Source of the DNA: Rikenellaceae bacterium
GTDB taxonomy: Bacteria; Bacteroidota; Bacteroidia; Bacteroidales; Rikenellaceae
Direction: 5' to 3'
Length of the DNA: 64,000 nucleotides
Assembly: GCA_015059955.1 (NCBI GenBank)
Contig: SUZK01000005.1
Coordinates: 62,001-126,000 of the forward strand
The notes under the pieces were generated by a model that was not told where the DNA came from, searched no databases, and was given only the letters and a program-made list of their open reading frames with translations. The position numbers and the translations under genes are program-made. Positions 1 to 9,668 of this stretch are shown one piece after another. Position 1 is the stretch's first letter. The number at the start of each line of letters is the position of its first letter.

Positions 1-889
1 CACCAGCAAGCCAGTTACCCGTATAGAGCACCGCTACGGGCTGCGACGATAGTATCTTCACTCTACGGCCCGTAGCCTCACAACGCAACTCGCCCACCTC
101 GGCAAGGATATTCTTCTTCCAGCCGTCGACAACAAAGCAGTGGTCGTAGCCACGGAAGTTACGCATGTTGTTGAACTCGGCATCTATCTCATCGCCAAAG
201 CGACGCCACGAGGTAAAGTCGAGTGGTGTATTCTTAACATCGAGAATCACACCTGTTGGTATCTGCACCGTATCCATCTCCAAGACCTTCGAGCAGTTTA
301 GCTGCAACTCATGGTCGAGGATTGTCTTACCCGAACCCTCGCCGTGGAGGTTCCAGTAGAGGTGGTTCGTAAGGTTGACAACGGTATTCTTATTACCCTT
401 TGCGAGGTATGTAATCTCGAGGTTATCCTCATCATCGAAGTCATACACAGCCTCCACCATAAGCTCACCAGGATAGCCCTGCTCCATATCCTCCGAGATG
501 CGCGAGAAGACTACCCTATTGGTCTCGATGCGGCTCTCCCAGTAGCAGTTGGCATAGCCCTTGGTGCCACCATGAAGGTGGTTAGGGCCATTGTTGACCT
601 CAAGGCGATACTCCACGCCATCGACAACGAGGTGACCACGTGCGATACGTCCCGCCACACGGCCTACGCTCTTGCCACTTGCAGCACCATCGCCAAAGTA
701 GCTCATGCAATCCTTGTAGCCGAGTGCCACATCGTCGATATTGCCATTGCGGTCGGCATACTTGACGCTAACTATCGAAGCGCCCACGTTACATAGCTGC
801 ACCTCCGAGCCACGGCTGTTGCGCATGGTATAGAGAATGATGGCCTCACCCTCGGGTGTCGAGCCCCAAATATGCTGAAAAATCTCCAT
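1..889 (-). CDS. galM: Aldose 1-epimerase (partial, C-terminus outside window)
   Basis: Mutarotase that interconverts the alpha and beta anomers of galactose and related aldoses, feeding sugars to the Leloir pathway. The frame is open from an ATG at 889 to the window edge (296 codons), so the C-terminus lies outside; the family is usually 340-380 residues. Family landmarks are visible: NHLHGG (about residue 100, the first active-site His), NLTNHLYWNLHG (the second His) and GYDHCFV (the conserved Asp region). There is no lipoprotein signal, so a cytoplasmic enzyme is likely. The start is only 5 bases after the gltX stop codon, so the two are probably co-transcribed. Confidence 0.93.
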   Translation of the reverse strand, partial: MEIFQHIWGSTPEGEAIILYTMRNSRGSEVQLCNVGASIVSVKYADRNGNIDDVALGYKDCMSYFGDGAASGKSVGRVAGRIARGHLVVDGVEYRLEVNNGPNHLHGGTKGYANCYWESRIETNRVVFSRISEDMEQGYPGELMVEAVYDFDDEDNLEITYLAKGNKNTVVNLTNHLYWNLHGEGSGKTILDHELQLNCSKVLEMDTVQIPTGVILDVKNTPLDFTSWRRFGDEIDAEFNNMRNFRGYDHCFVVDGWKKNILAEVGELRCEATGRRVKILSSQPVAVLYTGNWLAG

Positions 890-894
890 AACGA

Positions 895-2427
895 TTATAG
901 TTGAGGTGCTACATTCTCAAAGAGGTTGTCGATACGCTTAATGCACTCCTCGCGACCCAAGAACTCCGTAACATCGAACATTCCAGGACCCTTACCAGCA
1001 CCAACGAGCGCAAGGCGTAAGGTGTTCATCACCTGGCCTAATGAGTAGCCATTGGTCTCAATCCACGCACGTACGACAGTCTCGGTGTTCTCCTTTGAGA
1101 AATCGTCGATGGTGAGGAGCAGGCTTCTGAGTGCCTTGAGCATTGAGACATTATCACCCTTCCACTGCTTCTTTACAAGTTTCTCGTCATACTCCTCAGG
1201 GGCTACAAAGAAGAACGACGTGAGGTCCCACAACTCGGTTGTGAGTGTCACACGCTCCTTCATGATGCCCGCAGCACGCCCTGCCAACTCATCCGACACC
1301 TCGACACCATGCTCCTTGAGTATTGGTTGCATGATGGGTGCAAGCTGCTCGTCGGTGAGGTTGTGCATATACTGGGCGTTGAACCACTTAGCCTTGTCGG
1401 GCTGGAAGCGAGCGCCAGCCTTAGATACGCGCTCCAACGAGAAGGCGTCGATAAGCTGCTGCATAGAGAATATCTCCTGCTCGGTACCAGGATTCCAGCC
1501 AAGGAGTGCCAACATGTTGATAAAGGCCTCTGGGAGGTATCCATCCTCACGGTAGCCACGTGCTGTATCACCCGTAGGTGATGTCCAGAATAGTGGGAAT
1601 ACGGGGAAACCCATCTTGTCACCATCTCGCTTCGAGAGCTTACCGCCACCCGTAGGCTTCAACAAGAGAGGTAAGTGCGCGAACTCGGGTTGGGTGTCCG
1701 ACCAGCCGAAGGCACGGTATAGCAGGTAGTGCAAGGGCAACGATGGCAGCCACTCCTCACCACGTATGACGTGCGATATCTCCATAAGGTGGTCATCGAC
1801 GATGTTTGCGAGGTGGTATGTAGGTAGCGAGTCAGCAGACTTGTACAACACCTTGTCGTCGAGTGTCGAGGTGTTCACCTCTACATGGCCACGGATGAGG
1901 TCATCCATCTTGACAACCTCGTTCTCGGGCATCTTGAAGCGCACCACCCACTGGTCGCCACGCACGATGCGCGCCTCAACCTCCTCCTTGCTAAGCACAA
2001 GTGATGTAGGGAGCTTCTCGCGCACCTCGTAGTTGTATGCGAATGTTCTGCCCTCCTGCTCAGCCTGACTACGCAAGGCGTCGAGCTCCTCAGGGGTATC
2101 AAAGGCGTAGTATGCCCAGCCAGCATCTATAAGCTGCTTGGCATACTTGAGATATATCTCCTTGCGCTCGCTCTGACGATATGGCGCATGTGGACCACCC
2201 ACACCAACACCTTCGTCAATCTCTACGCCGCACCAGTTGAGCGACTCTATTATATACTCCTCAGCGCCAGGTACGAAGCGCTGTGAGTCGGTATCCTCGA
2301 TACGTAGTATCATCTTGCCGCCATGACGACGTGCAAATAGATAGTTGTACAATGCTGTGCGCACGCCACCAATGTGGAGAGGTCCAGTGGGACTGGGCGC
2401 GAAACGCACTCTTACTTCACGATTCAT
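895..2427 (-). CDS. gltX: Glutamyl-tRNA synthetase
   Basis: Class I aminoacyl-tRNA synthetase that charges tRNA-Glu. The protein is 510 residues from the ATG at 2427. The HIGH signature is HIGG at residues 18-21 after FAPSPTGPL, and the KMSKS signature is KLSKR at 263-267. A TTG four codons upstream would extend it, but ATG at 2427 starts directly on the conserved [13 protein letters not shown] core and is preferred. It lies 49 bases after the SIMPL gene and 5 bases before galM, suggesting a SIMPL-gltX-galM transcript. Discriminating versus non-discriminating type cannot be told from sequence alone. Confidence 0.97.
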   Translation of the reverse strand: MNREVRVRFAPSPTGPLHIGGVRTALYNYLFARRHGGKMILRIEDTDSQRFVPGAEEYIIESLNWCGVEIDEGVGVGGPHAPYRQSERKEIYLKYAKQLIDAGWAYYAFDTPEELDALRSQAEQEGRTFAYNYEVREKLPTSLVLSKEEVEARIVRGDQWVVRFKMPENEVVKMDDLIRGHVEVNTSTLDDKVLYKSADSLPTYHLANIVDDHLMEISHVIRGEEWLPSLPLHYLLYRAFGWSDTQPEFAHLPLLLKPTGGGKLSKRDGDKMGFPVFPLFWTSPTGDTARGYREDGYLPEAFINMLALLGWNPGTEQEIFSMQQLIDAFSLERVSKAGARFQPDKAKWFNAQYMHNLTDEQLAPIMQPILKEHGVEVSDELAGRAAGIMKERVTLTTELWDLTSFFFVAPEEYDEKLVKKQWKGDNVSMLKALRSLLLTIDDFSKENTETVVRAWIETNGYSLGQVMNTLRLALVGAGKGPGMFDVTEFLGREECIKRIDNLFENVAPQL

Positions 2428-2476
2428 ATTTCTATTCAATGGTTATGTTGTTACTTGTTTTATGTCATATGTTGCA

Positions 2477-3244
2477 CTACTTCTCCGCGATGGTGAATAC
2501 CGAGCGCACGGTCACACGCGCCTTCTTGTCGCGCGATGTGAGGTTGTAGATGCCACCTGCCGAGAACTCCTCGTTGCCGCTCACCGATGTAATCTGGAAT
2601 ACACCAGCACGCGAGTCGTTGAGCTCACCGAGCTTCACACCCGAGTTCGAGGCAATCTGCTCGGCACGTGCCTTGGCATCAGCCGCCGCCTTTGCTATAA
2701 GGTCGTGCTTGAGGTTGTCGAGCTTGGTGAAGTAGTATAGAGGCTCCTCCACCTCGATGTTTACACCCTTCTCGATGAGTGCTGGGAGCTGCTGTGCTAC
2801 GCTCTCTACCTTGTCTAAGTCGGTAGACTCTATCACGAACGACGAAGATATTAAGTAGTGCGAGAACTTCTGACCCATATATTCACCATCTTGGTATATG
2901 GTCTCATACTGCTTGTATGTTGATGGCATGCCGAAAGATAGGCTTTTCGCAGAGACACCATTCTGCTCAATGTATGAGATAAGCATATCGCGCTGCTGCA
3001 TCAACTCGCGGTAGCCCTCTGCCGCATCTACGTTGTTCACACGAATAGCTCCCTGGATGGCTATTACGTCTGATGTAAACTCCATCTCGCCGAGGCCAGT
3101 TACGGTGATGGTGCCTGGCTGCGCCTTGTACTTCTGGGTATATGCCATAGATAGCACCACAGCAGCAATGATGATTGCAGCCGAGAAAATCACATACTTC
3201 CAAAGGCCCTTCATAGCGCCAGTGTTGTTTGTTGTGTCGCTCAT
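2477..3244 (-). CDS. SIMPL (DUF541) domain protein
   Basis: A 255-residue protein with one N-terminal membrane segment (about residues 14-31, LWKYVIFSAAIIIAAVVLSM) followed by a SIMPL/DUF541 domain beginning at ITVTGLGEMEF. SIMPL proteins form exported oligomers of poorly defined role; envelope stress and outer-membrane functions have been proposed for relatives. No lipobox is present, so it is probably anchored to the inner membrane facing the periplasm. ATG at 3244 is the clear start. Upstream are several family A palindromic elements rather than another gene; I saw no good TAnnTTTG promoter directly before it. Confidence 0.85.
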   Translation of the reverse strand: MSDTTNNTGAMKGLWKYVIFSAAIIIAAVVLSMAYTQKYKAQPGTITVTGLGEMEFTSDVIAIQGAIRVNNVDAAEGYRELMQQRDMLISYIEQNGVSAKSLSFGMPSTYKQYETIYQDGEYMGQKFSHYLISSSFVIESTDLDKVESVAQQLPALIEKGVNIEVEEPLYYFTKLDNLKHDLIAKAAADAKARAEQIASNSGVKLGELNDSRAGVFQITSVSGNEEFSAGGIYNLTSRDKKARVTVRSVFTIAEK

Positions 3245-3371
3245 AGTATTTTAGGTTTTGTGTTGCTCCGCGCAACAGTTAAACAATTTACGGCTTTTGA
3301 CCCTGCTGTCAGGATTGTTAGGAACGCTTCATTCACTAATCTCCCTAAATTCCATAAACTCTCATTTTTTG

Positions 3372-3436
3372 TTTTGACGTAAATGAGCATTTTTCAGACA
3401 AGCAAAGCTTCGAAGATAGCCCCTTATCACAGCAAA
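3372..3436. repeat. Family A palindromic element, 3' half (A1)
   Basis: Partial copy that keeps only the right half: the apical GTAAATGAGCATTTTTCAG arm followed by the right end CCCCTTATCACAGCAAA. It is almost identical to the right half of the full copy that follows at 3438. The left half is missing; the sequence before it is a run of T and unrelated DNA. It lies between ychF and the SIMPL gene. Confidence 0.7.
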
Positions 3437-3437
3437 G

Positions 3438-3560
3438 TTTTGTTGTTAGAAGGGGTTAGATTTGGAGATTTGTCGCAGTCTGAAAAAGCGGAGTTTACTT
3501 GGAGTAAATGAGCATTTTTCAGACAAGCAAAGCTTCGAAGATAGCCCCTTATCGCAGCAA
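3438..3560. repeat. Family A palindromic element, full copy (A2)
   Basis: Complete 123-base imperfect palindrome. Left end TTTTGTTGTTAGAAGGGG pairs with right end CCCCTTATCGCAGCAA. The centre at 3478-3524 is a hairpin with GTCTGAAAAA pairing to TTTTTCAGAC and an apex where GTTTACT pairs with AGTAAAT. The internal loop reads GCGGA on the left and GAGCA on the right. Interior sequence is nearly identical to the copy at 25016 although the ends differ. No open reading frame of interest is inside. It directly abuts A3. Confidence 0.8.
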
Positions 3561-3562
3561 TA

Positions 3563-3688
3563 TTTTGTTGTTAGAAGGTATCAGATACAACGCTCGGCGA
3601 ATTTCGAGGCGATGGGCTGTACTTGGCGTACTGCCCATTGACGAGATAATTCGTTAGCGGCAGTAGATGATGCCTTATCACAACAAAA
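3563..3688. repeat. Family A palindromic element, full copy (A3), abuts ychF stop
   Basis: Complete 126-base copy with ends TTTTGTTGTTAGAAGG and CCTTATCACAACAAAA. Its right end touches the first base of the ychF stop codon (3689), so it would form the very start of the ychF 3' UTR. The second stem is GGTATCA with TGATGCC. The apex is of a different subtype: GATGGGC with GCCCATT around GTACTTGGCGTAC. This core is shared with the partial copy before 39125. Confidence 0.8.
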
Positions 3689-4786
3689 TTATACGTTGAA
3701 GAGGAAGTGCATTATATCACCATCCTCAACTACATACTCCTTTCCCTCGATGCCAATCTTACCCACATCACGACAAGCGCGCTCGGAGCCAAGCTCAACG
3801 TAGTCGGCATACTTGATTACCTCGGCACGGATGAAGCCTCGCTCAAAGTCGGTGTGGATGATACCCGCAGTCTCGGGGGCCTTCATGCCACGACGGAAGG
3901 TCCATGCGCGGCTCTCGTCAGCACCTGTGGTGAAGAATGTCTGGAGGTCGAGTAGGCGGTATGCAGCCTTGATAAGACGACTCACGCCCGACTCCTCAAG
4001 ACCCATATCCTGGAGGAACAGCTGACGCTCCTCGTAGCTCTCAAGCTCGGCGATGTCGGCCTCAGCAGAGGCTGCTACGATAAGCATCTCGGCATGCTCA
4101 GAGGCTATGGCAGCCTTCACCGCCTCGGTATGTACGTTGCCTGACACGGCCGATGCCTCGTCGACGTTACATACGTAGAGTACAGGCTTGTCGGTGAGGA
4201 GATTGAGATCCCATACCGCCTTTCGCTCCTCGGCTGTAAGCTCCACGGTACGCGCCGAGAGACCTTGCTCCAATGCCTCCTTATAGCGGCAAAGGATATC
4301 GTACTGGCGCTTAGCGTTCTTGTCGCCCGCTGTTGCCTGCTTCTGGCACTTGCCTATGCGGTTCTCGATGGTCTCGAGGTCCTTGAGCTGAAGCTCGGTG
4401 TCGATGATACCCTTATCGCGCACGGGATCTACTGTGCCATCTACATGGGTGATATTCTCGTTCTCGAAGCATCGCAACACGTGGATTATGGCGTTTGTGT
4501 TGCGGATGTTTGCGAGGAACTTGTTACCGAGACCCTCACCCTTAGATGCGCCCTTCACAAGACCTGCGATATCGACAATCTCAATGGTGGTAGGCACCAC
4601 ACGCTTGGGGTTGTCAATCTCTACGAGCTTTGTAAGGCGCTCGTCGGGTACGGTGATTACACCAACGTTAGGCTCGATGGTGCAGAATGGGAAGTTTGCC
4701 GCCTGCGCACGCGCATTCGACAAACAGTTAAATAGTGTCGACTTACCCACGTTTGGGAGTCCAACAATTCCACATTGTAATGCCAT
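3689..4786 (-). CDS. ychF: Ribosome-binding ATPase YchF (OLA1 family)
   Basis: Obg-related P-loop NTPase that prefers ATP, binds ribosomes and takes part in translation and stress responses. 365 residues, the standard length. Walker A is GLPNVGKST at residues 9-17; the G4 position reads CNVDE (about residue 207) instead of NKxD, the change that marks the ATP-using YchF group. The C-terminus (GIEGKEYVVEDGDIMHFLF) is the TGS domain. ATG at 4786. It is the last gene of a trpS-ClC-ychF run and its stop codon runs straight into a family A element. Confidence 0.97.
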   Translation of the reverse strand: MALQCGIVGLPNVGKSTLFNCLSNARAQAANFPFCTIEPNVGVITVPDERLTKLVEIDNPKRVVPTTIEIVDIAGLVKGASKGEGLGNKFLANIRNTNAIIHVLRCFENENITHVDGTVDPVRDKGIIDTELQLKDLETIENRIGKCQKQATAGDKNAKRQYDILCRYKEALEQGLSARTVELTAEERKAVWDLNLLTDKPVLYVCNVDEASAVSGNVHTEAVKAAIASEHAEMLIVAASAEADIAELESYEERQLFLQDMGLEESGVSRLIKAAYRLLDLQTFFTTGADESRAWTFRRGMKAPETAGIIHTDFERGFIRAEVIKYADYVELGSERACRDVGKIGIEGKEYVVEDGDIMHFLFNV

Positions 4787-4855
4787 GTTTATCTTGTTTT
4801 ATAAATTATCTTTTTTAGTAGCAGTATGCACATTGCTAATTGCTAATTTAGTAGT

Positions 4856-6655
4856 TTAGTCTGCCTGCGATACGTTTACGAGCGCCTCGCGGTAGGCATT
4901 CAGTATTCGCGACTTCGAGATAAAGCCCTTGTAGTGGTTCTCGTTATCTACAACAGGGAGCATCCATGTCTTGCCCTGCTCGAAGCGTGGCATAATGCTC
5001 TGTATCGAGTCGCTACTCTCTATCTTATCGGGCGGCTGTATCATATAGTTCATTATCGACGTGCCCCACTTATCGCGGTTGAACATATCGTGGCGCAGGT
5101 CGTCGAGTTGCACTATGCCCAGCAGCTTGCCGTAGTTGTCGACAACGGGGAAGATGTTACGGCGCGCACTCGAGATGATGTTGACCACATCGCCCAACGT
5201 GGTACTCTCCCTGAGGCGTATGAAGTCGGTCTCCATAAGCTCGTCGAGACGCAAGAATACGAATGCCGACGAGTCCTTGTCGTGCGTGAGCAACTCACCA
5301 CGCATACGCAGCTGCTTGGTGTATATGGAGTCACGGTCGAGGCCGAAGTTAACGGCAAACGATATACCCGACACTATCATCAGCGGGATGAAGAGGCCGT
5401 AGCCATTCGAGAGCTCGGCGATGAGGAAGATGGATGTTAGTGGGGCCTTCATGACACCCGACATCACGCCCGCCATACCTACAAGGGTGAACGAGGTGAT
5501 TGACACATCCCAGTCGAAGACGCCACGACATATTACCGCAAGCGACGCACCAGCAAAGGCGCCCACGAAGAGCGAAGGTGCGAAGGTACCACCGACACCA
5601 CCCGCCGCATTTGTCGTTGCCATGGTGATAACCTTGAAGAGCATCACGGCGATGAGGTAGACGATGAGGAACCAGTCGGCATCGCTAAGACCATAGAAGA
5701 GCGTATTGTTGAAGAGTACATCTGTCTCACCCGACATCAGAGCGCCGAAGCTATCGTGGCCCTCACCATAGAGGGGTGGGAAGATGAAGATGAGCACGCC
5801 GAGACTAACACCCGCGTACAACCACTTACGCCACTGGCTCTTCATCGAGTTGTAGAAGCCACCCACAAGCGAGTTGACAGAGGTGAAGTAGTATGCCATA
5901 ATGCCGCAGAAGCAACCCAACAACACGAAGAGTGGTATCTGTGGCACCTGGAACATATCGGCCTCGCTCAGCGTTACGGCAATAATTGGCGAGAAGCCGT
6001 GCAGGATAAGCGAGGTGATTGTCGCCGTCACCGACGCCAAGAGCAGTGGTATGATAGACTTCGAGGTGATGTCGAGCATAAGAATCTCGATGACGAAGAC
6101 TACACCAGTGATGGGGGCTTTGAAGATTGCCGCCACAGCAGCACCCGCGCCGCAGCATAGCAGCAGCGTGATGTTTTTGTAGTTTAGGCGCATGAACTTA
6201 CCTACGTTCGAGCCGAGGGCAGCACCCGTAAGCACGATAGGGGCCTCAGGACCTACCGAGCCACCAAAGCCGATGGTCGTAGCACCACCCACTATCGACG
6301 ACCAGCAGTTATGACCTGCGATGCGCGAGTCCTTACGCGACATGGCATATAGCACACGTGTCACACCCTCCGAGATGCCATCCTTGACGATGTACTTAAC
6401 GAAGAGCGTGGCGAGGATGATACCTATACCTGGGTATACCAAGTAGAGCCACTGCGCCTGGTCGACAGGTGTCCACGATGTCAGCGAGTGCGACACAAAG
6501 TGGAGCAACGTGTTAAAGACATAGGCACCGACACCGGCAAAGAGACCCACGATGACGGCAAGGATAGCCATCATCTGAGCACCCGAGAGACGTTGTGATG
6601 CCGATTGGATAAGGGTGTATATGCGCTCCCTAATATTTGGAGTTGGTGTACTCAT
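4856..6655 (-). CDS. ClC family chloride channel/antiporter with CBS pair
   Basis: A 599-residue integral membrane protein. The chloride selectivity region GGSVGPEAPIVLTG (about 131-144) aligns with the GSSLGREGPTVQIG segment of E. coli ClC, so Glu137 corresponds to the gating glutamate, which is consistent with proton-coupled antiport. GGVGGTFAPSLFVGA is the second conserved loop. The last roughly 130 residues carry two CBS-like motifs (LRESTTLGDVVNIISSAR and FPVVDNYGKLLGIV), a cytoplasmic adenosine-nucleotide-binding module often regulatory in this family. It starts 35 bases after trpS and ends 69 bases before ychF, so co-transcription is likely. Confidence 0.93.
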   Translation of the reverse strand: MSTPTPNIRERIYTLIQSASQRLSGAQMMAILAVIVGLFAGVGAYVFNTLLHFVSHSLTSWTPVDQAQWLYLVYPGIGIILATLFVKYIVKDGISEGVTRVLYAMSRKDSRIAGHNCWSSIVGGATTIGFGGSVGPEAPIVLTGAALGSNVGKFMRLNYKNITLLLCCGAGAAVAAIFKAPITGVVFVIEILMLDITSKSIIPLLLASVTATITSLILHGFSPIIAVTLSEADMFQVPQIPLFVLLGCFCGIMAYYFTSVNSLVGGFYNSMKSQWRKWLYAGVSLGVLIFIFPPLYGEGHDSFGALMSGETDVLFNNTLFYGLSDADWFLIVYLIAVMLFKVITMATTNAAGGVGGTFAPSLFVGAFAGASLAVICRGVFDWDVSITSFTLVGMAGVMSGVMKAPLTSIFLIAELSNGYGLFIPLMIVSGISFAVNFGLDRDSIYTKQLRMRGELLTHDKDSSAFVFLRLDELMETDFIRLRESTTLGDVVNIISSARRNIFPVVDNYGKLLGIVQLDDLRHDMFNRDKWGTSIMNYMIQPPDKIESSDSIQSIMPRFEQGKTWMLPVVDNENHYKGFISKSRILNAYREALVNVSQAD

Positions 6656-6690
6656 GTTCGATGTTTTGGAGTGTGGCGGTAGGCAATCTC

Positions 6691-7833
<1,143 letters not shown>

Positions 7834-7939
7834 TTAAGTTAATCTTGTTTCATCAACATATATAACACATGTAGGCGACAAATTTAACAAAAATTCGATA
7901 AGTTTTACAAAATATTATACAATATATAAATTTTTATTA

Positions 7940-7947
7940 TAACTTTG
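7940..7947 (+). promoter_or_regulatory. Probable oxyR promoter -7 box
   Basis: TAACTTTG matches the Bacteroidota -7 consensus TAnnTTTG, 32 bases before the oxyR ATG. No clear TTG box is visible 19-20 bases upstream, so confidence is moderate. The surrounding 7861-7940 region is very AT-rich. Confidence 0.5.
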
Positions 7948-7979
7948 TGGCAAGCAAACACAAATAACTTATACGATAT

Positions 7980-8879
7980 ATGACAATAATCCAGCTTGAA
8001 TATCTGATGGCGGTGGCCAACTGTGGTAGTTTTTCGGTTGCCGCCGAGCACTGCTTCGTGACACAGCCTTCGCTATCTATGCAGATCAAGGCTCTTGAGG
8101 AGGAGTTGGGTGCAGTACTTCTCGACCGCACAAAGAAGCCTATCATCCCTACGGCCGTGGGCGAGGTAGTCTTGGAGCAGGCACGCGAGACTCTGCGCTC
8201 ATACAACTACATCCGCGAGTCGGTTGCAGAGATGCGTGGCGAGACGGCAGGAAAAATGCGTCTTGGTGTAATTCCTACAATCGCCCCATACCTGCTTCAC
8301 AAGTTTATTCCGACCTTCGTTAAGGAGTACCCAAAGGTGGAGTTGGAGATTAGCGAGATGGTCACTGCCGACATCATCGAGGCGCTCAAACACGACCGCA
8401 TAGATGCCGCCCTTGTGGCGAGTGGAACGTGTGGCGAGGGCATCACCGAGCACGACCTTTTCAGCGACCATTTCTACGCCTACGTATCGCCCTCACACCC
8501 ACTCTTTGAGCGCTCAAATATCCGCATTGAAGATATCGACTTTAAGGAGCTAATACTCTTGAGCCGAGGTAATTGCATGCGTGACCAGATATTGGAGCTA
8601 TGTCAGGCTGCACGCAACATTCCATCACGCTTCTATTTCGAGTCAGGCTCACTCGATACGCTTATGCGAATGGTCGACTGCACGTCGAGCATGACCATCA
8701 TTCCAGAGATGGCCTTAGAGTTTATTCCTCAGGCTCGACGTAACCGCGTGAAGAGCATCGCCAAGGGGGCTACATCGCGTCGTGTTGCGCTCGCCGTAAG
8801 CCGCACATATGTGAAGCAGTCGATAGTGGAAGCATTGCGCAAAACTATCCTAAATTGCGTCGACCAGGAGAAAATCTAA
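7980..8879 (+). CDS. oxyR: LysR-type hydrogen peroxide regulator OxyR
   Basis: A 299-residue LysR-family regulator. Residues 1-60 form the winged helix-turn-helix (FSVAAEHCFVTQPSLSMQIK); about 91 onward is the substrate-binding-like domain. Cys199 and Cys208, in RGNCMRDQILELC, fall at exactly the numbering of the peroxide-sensing disulfide pair of E. coli OxyR (GHCLRDQAMGFC), which strongly supports a peroxide sensor rather than a generic LysR protein. Divergent from trpS. A hairpin TCTAAAA/TTTTAGA overlaps the stop codon, followed by a strong terminator and a family B element. Confidence 0.93.
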   Translation: MTIIQLEYLMAVANCGSFSVAAEHCFVTQPSLSMQIKALEEELGAVLLDRTKKPIIPTAVGEVVLEQARETLRSYNYIRESVAEMRGETAGKMRLGVIPTIAPYLLHKFIPTFVKEYPKVELEISEMVTADIIEALKHDRIDAALVASGTCGEGITEHDLFSDHFYAYVSPSHPLFERSNIRIEDIDFKELILLSRGNCMRDQILELCQAARNIPSRFYFESGSLDTLMRMVDCTSSMTIIPEMALEFIPQARRNRVKSIAKGATSRRVALAVSRTYVKQSIVEALRKTILNCVDQEKI

Positions 8880-8895
8880 AACCACTATTTTAGAG
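8875..8895 (+). repeat. Small inverted repeat over the oxyR stop codon
   Basis: TCTAAAA and TTTTAGA form a 7-base stem with a 7-base loop. The left arm includes the oxyR stop codon (TAA). The same arrangement, a palindrome arm that contains a stop codon, is seen in the larger family A elements. Confidence 0.55.
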
Positions 8896-8907
8896 GGCCA
8901 ATAACTG

Positions 8908-8950
8908 ATGGGGATGACTAAAAAGTAAATTAGCCATCCCCATTTTTTTT
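8908..8950 (+). terminator. oxyR terminator hairpin with unpaired A
   Basis: ATGGGGATG pairs with CATCCCCAT and CTAA with TTAG, separated by one A-C mismatch, followed by eight T. This is a good rho-independent terminator. The same GGGGATGAC/CATCCCC core recurs after miaB (17589) and, in weaker form, after psd (13493). Confidence 0.85.
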
Positions 8951-8953
8951 GAT

Positions 8954-9074
8954 GAAGGTTGAAGAAAAAGATGTAGTTTTAGGCCTGCGAAGCCCGAAAA
9001 ACCGCAGTTTACTCAGCGTAAATGAGGATTTTGAGGGCGAGCGTAACGACAAAATACACTTTTTATTCAGCCTC
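8954..9074. repeat. Family B palindromic element (B1)
   Basis: Long imperfect palindrome of about 121 bases. The left arm GAAGGTTGAAGAAAAAG pairs with the right arm CTTTTTATTCAGCCTC. Inside, GCCC at 8992 pairs with GGGC at 9035, and the apex GTTTAC/GTAAAT at 9007-9023 is the same as in family A. The internal loop reads CCGCA on the left and GAGGA on the right. A 15-base unit TTTATTCAGCCTCTC is repeated at its right end. The rest of 9075-9177 shows nothing I can assign. Confidence 0.75.
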
Positions 9075-9177
9075 TCTTTATTCAGCCTCTCTGTTTTAGC
9101 AAGTTGTACGATGGTCGGTATTAGTAGCCTATTTCTCAATAATCACACGTATAGTTTCATATTTCATAAATTTTATG

Positions 9178-9185
9178 TATATTTG
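9178..9185 (+). promoter_or_regulatory. Probable rsfS-ftsH-cdsA promoter -7 box
   Basis: TATATTTG matches the TAnnTTTG consensus about 90 bases before the rsfS start. A TTG partner box is not clear. It would drive the plus-strand run rsfS-ftsH-cdsA-psd. Confidence 0.5.
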
Positions 9186-9273
9186 CACGATTTATCGTCT
9201 GCACGTTACGTGCACGCATATATGCGCGAAGCACAGACACGAGATTAATTAAGTGACAATAAACAGATTAGAT

Positions 9274-9633
9274 ATGGAGAATTTAGAAAAGTTGATTAAC
9301 GCAATAGTCGAGGGCATCGACGACAAGAAGGGTCAGGGTATCGTATCGCTCGACTTGTCGGGTTTCGATGGTGCCATATGCTCTCATTTCGTGGTGTGCC
9401 ACGCCGACTCAACAACACAGGTTGACGCCATCTCGCAGAGCGTCGAGGAGAAGGTTTTTGAGGTTATGGGCGAGTGGCCAGCACGTGTCGAGGGGCGCCA
9501 GAACGCCTTTTGGGTGGCTATGGACTACACCGATGTTATCGTTCACATCTTCCAGACCGAGCTTCGCGAGTTCTACCGCTTGGAGGAGTTATGGGCCGAT
9601 GCACCTATGAAGCGTTACGAGTTTGGAGATTAG
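9274..9633 (+). CDS. rsfS: Ribosomal silencing factor RsfS
   Basis: Small factor that binds ribosomal protein uL14 and blocks subunit joining under poor nutrient conditions. From the ATG at 9274 it is 119 residues, the usual size. The signature region DVIVHIFQTELREFYRLEEL near the C-terminus is diagnostic. An in-frame GTG at 9253 would add seven residues (TINRLD), but the ATG is preferred because homologous proteins begin near the ENLEKLINAI helix. It lies 35 bases upstream of ftsH. Confidence 0.92.
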   Translation: MENLEKLINAIVEGIDDKKGQGIVSLDLSGFDGAICSHFVVCHADSTTQVDAISQSVEEKVFEVMGEWPARVEGRQNAFWVAMDYTDVIVHIFQTELREFYRLEELWADAPMKRYEFGD

Positions 9634-9668
9634 TGAGTAAGATTTTATTGAAAGAGATTTTTTAGGAG

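Noticed and set aside
895..2439. Upstream TTG start for gltX
   Set aside because: The ATG four codons later begins at the conserved N-terminus and is the more usual start codon.
3245..3688. Family A elements as insertion sequences
   Set aside because: No transposase frame, no target-site duplication of a typical IS, and size near 125 bases. They fit a non-autonomous palindromic element or structured RNA better.
4856..6655. Apparent loss of the ClC gating glutamate (GSVGP read as GxEGP with Val)
   Set aside because: Aligning two residues later (GPEAP with GREGP) matches the surrounding positions better and keeps the Glu at 137.
9060..9094. Tandem TTTATTCAGCCTCTC units as a CRISPR-like array
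   Set aside because: Only two adjacent units with no spacer between them; part of the family B right end.
8930..9139. Open frames on the minus strand through both family B copies (also 17637-17882) giving similar peptides around FGLRRPKTTSF
   Set aside because: The peptide similarity follows from the two copies being the same palindromic repeat. There is no start context, the frame runs through stem arms, and the sequence differences follow base pairing rather than codon positions.
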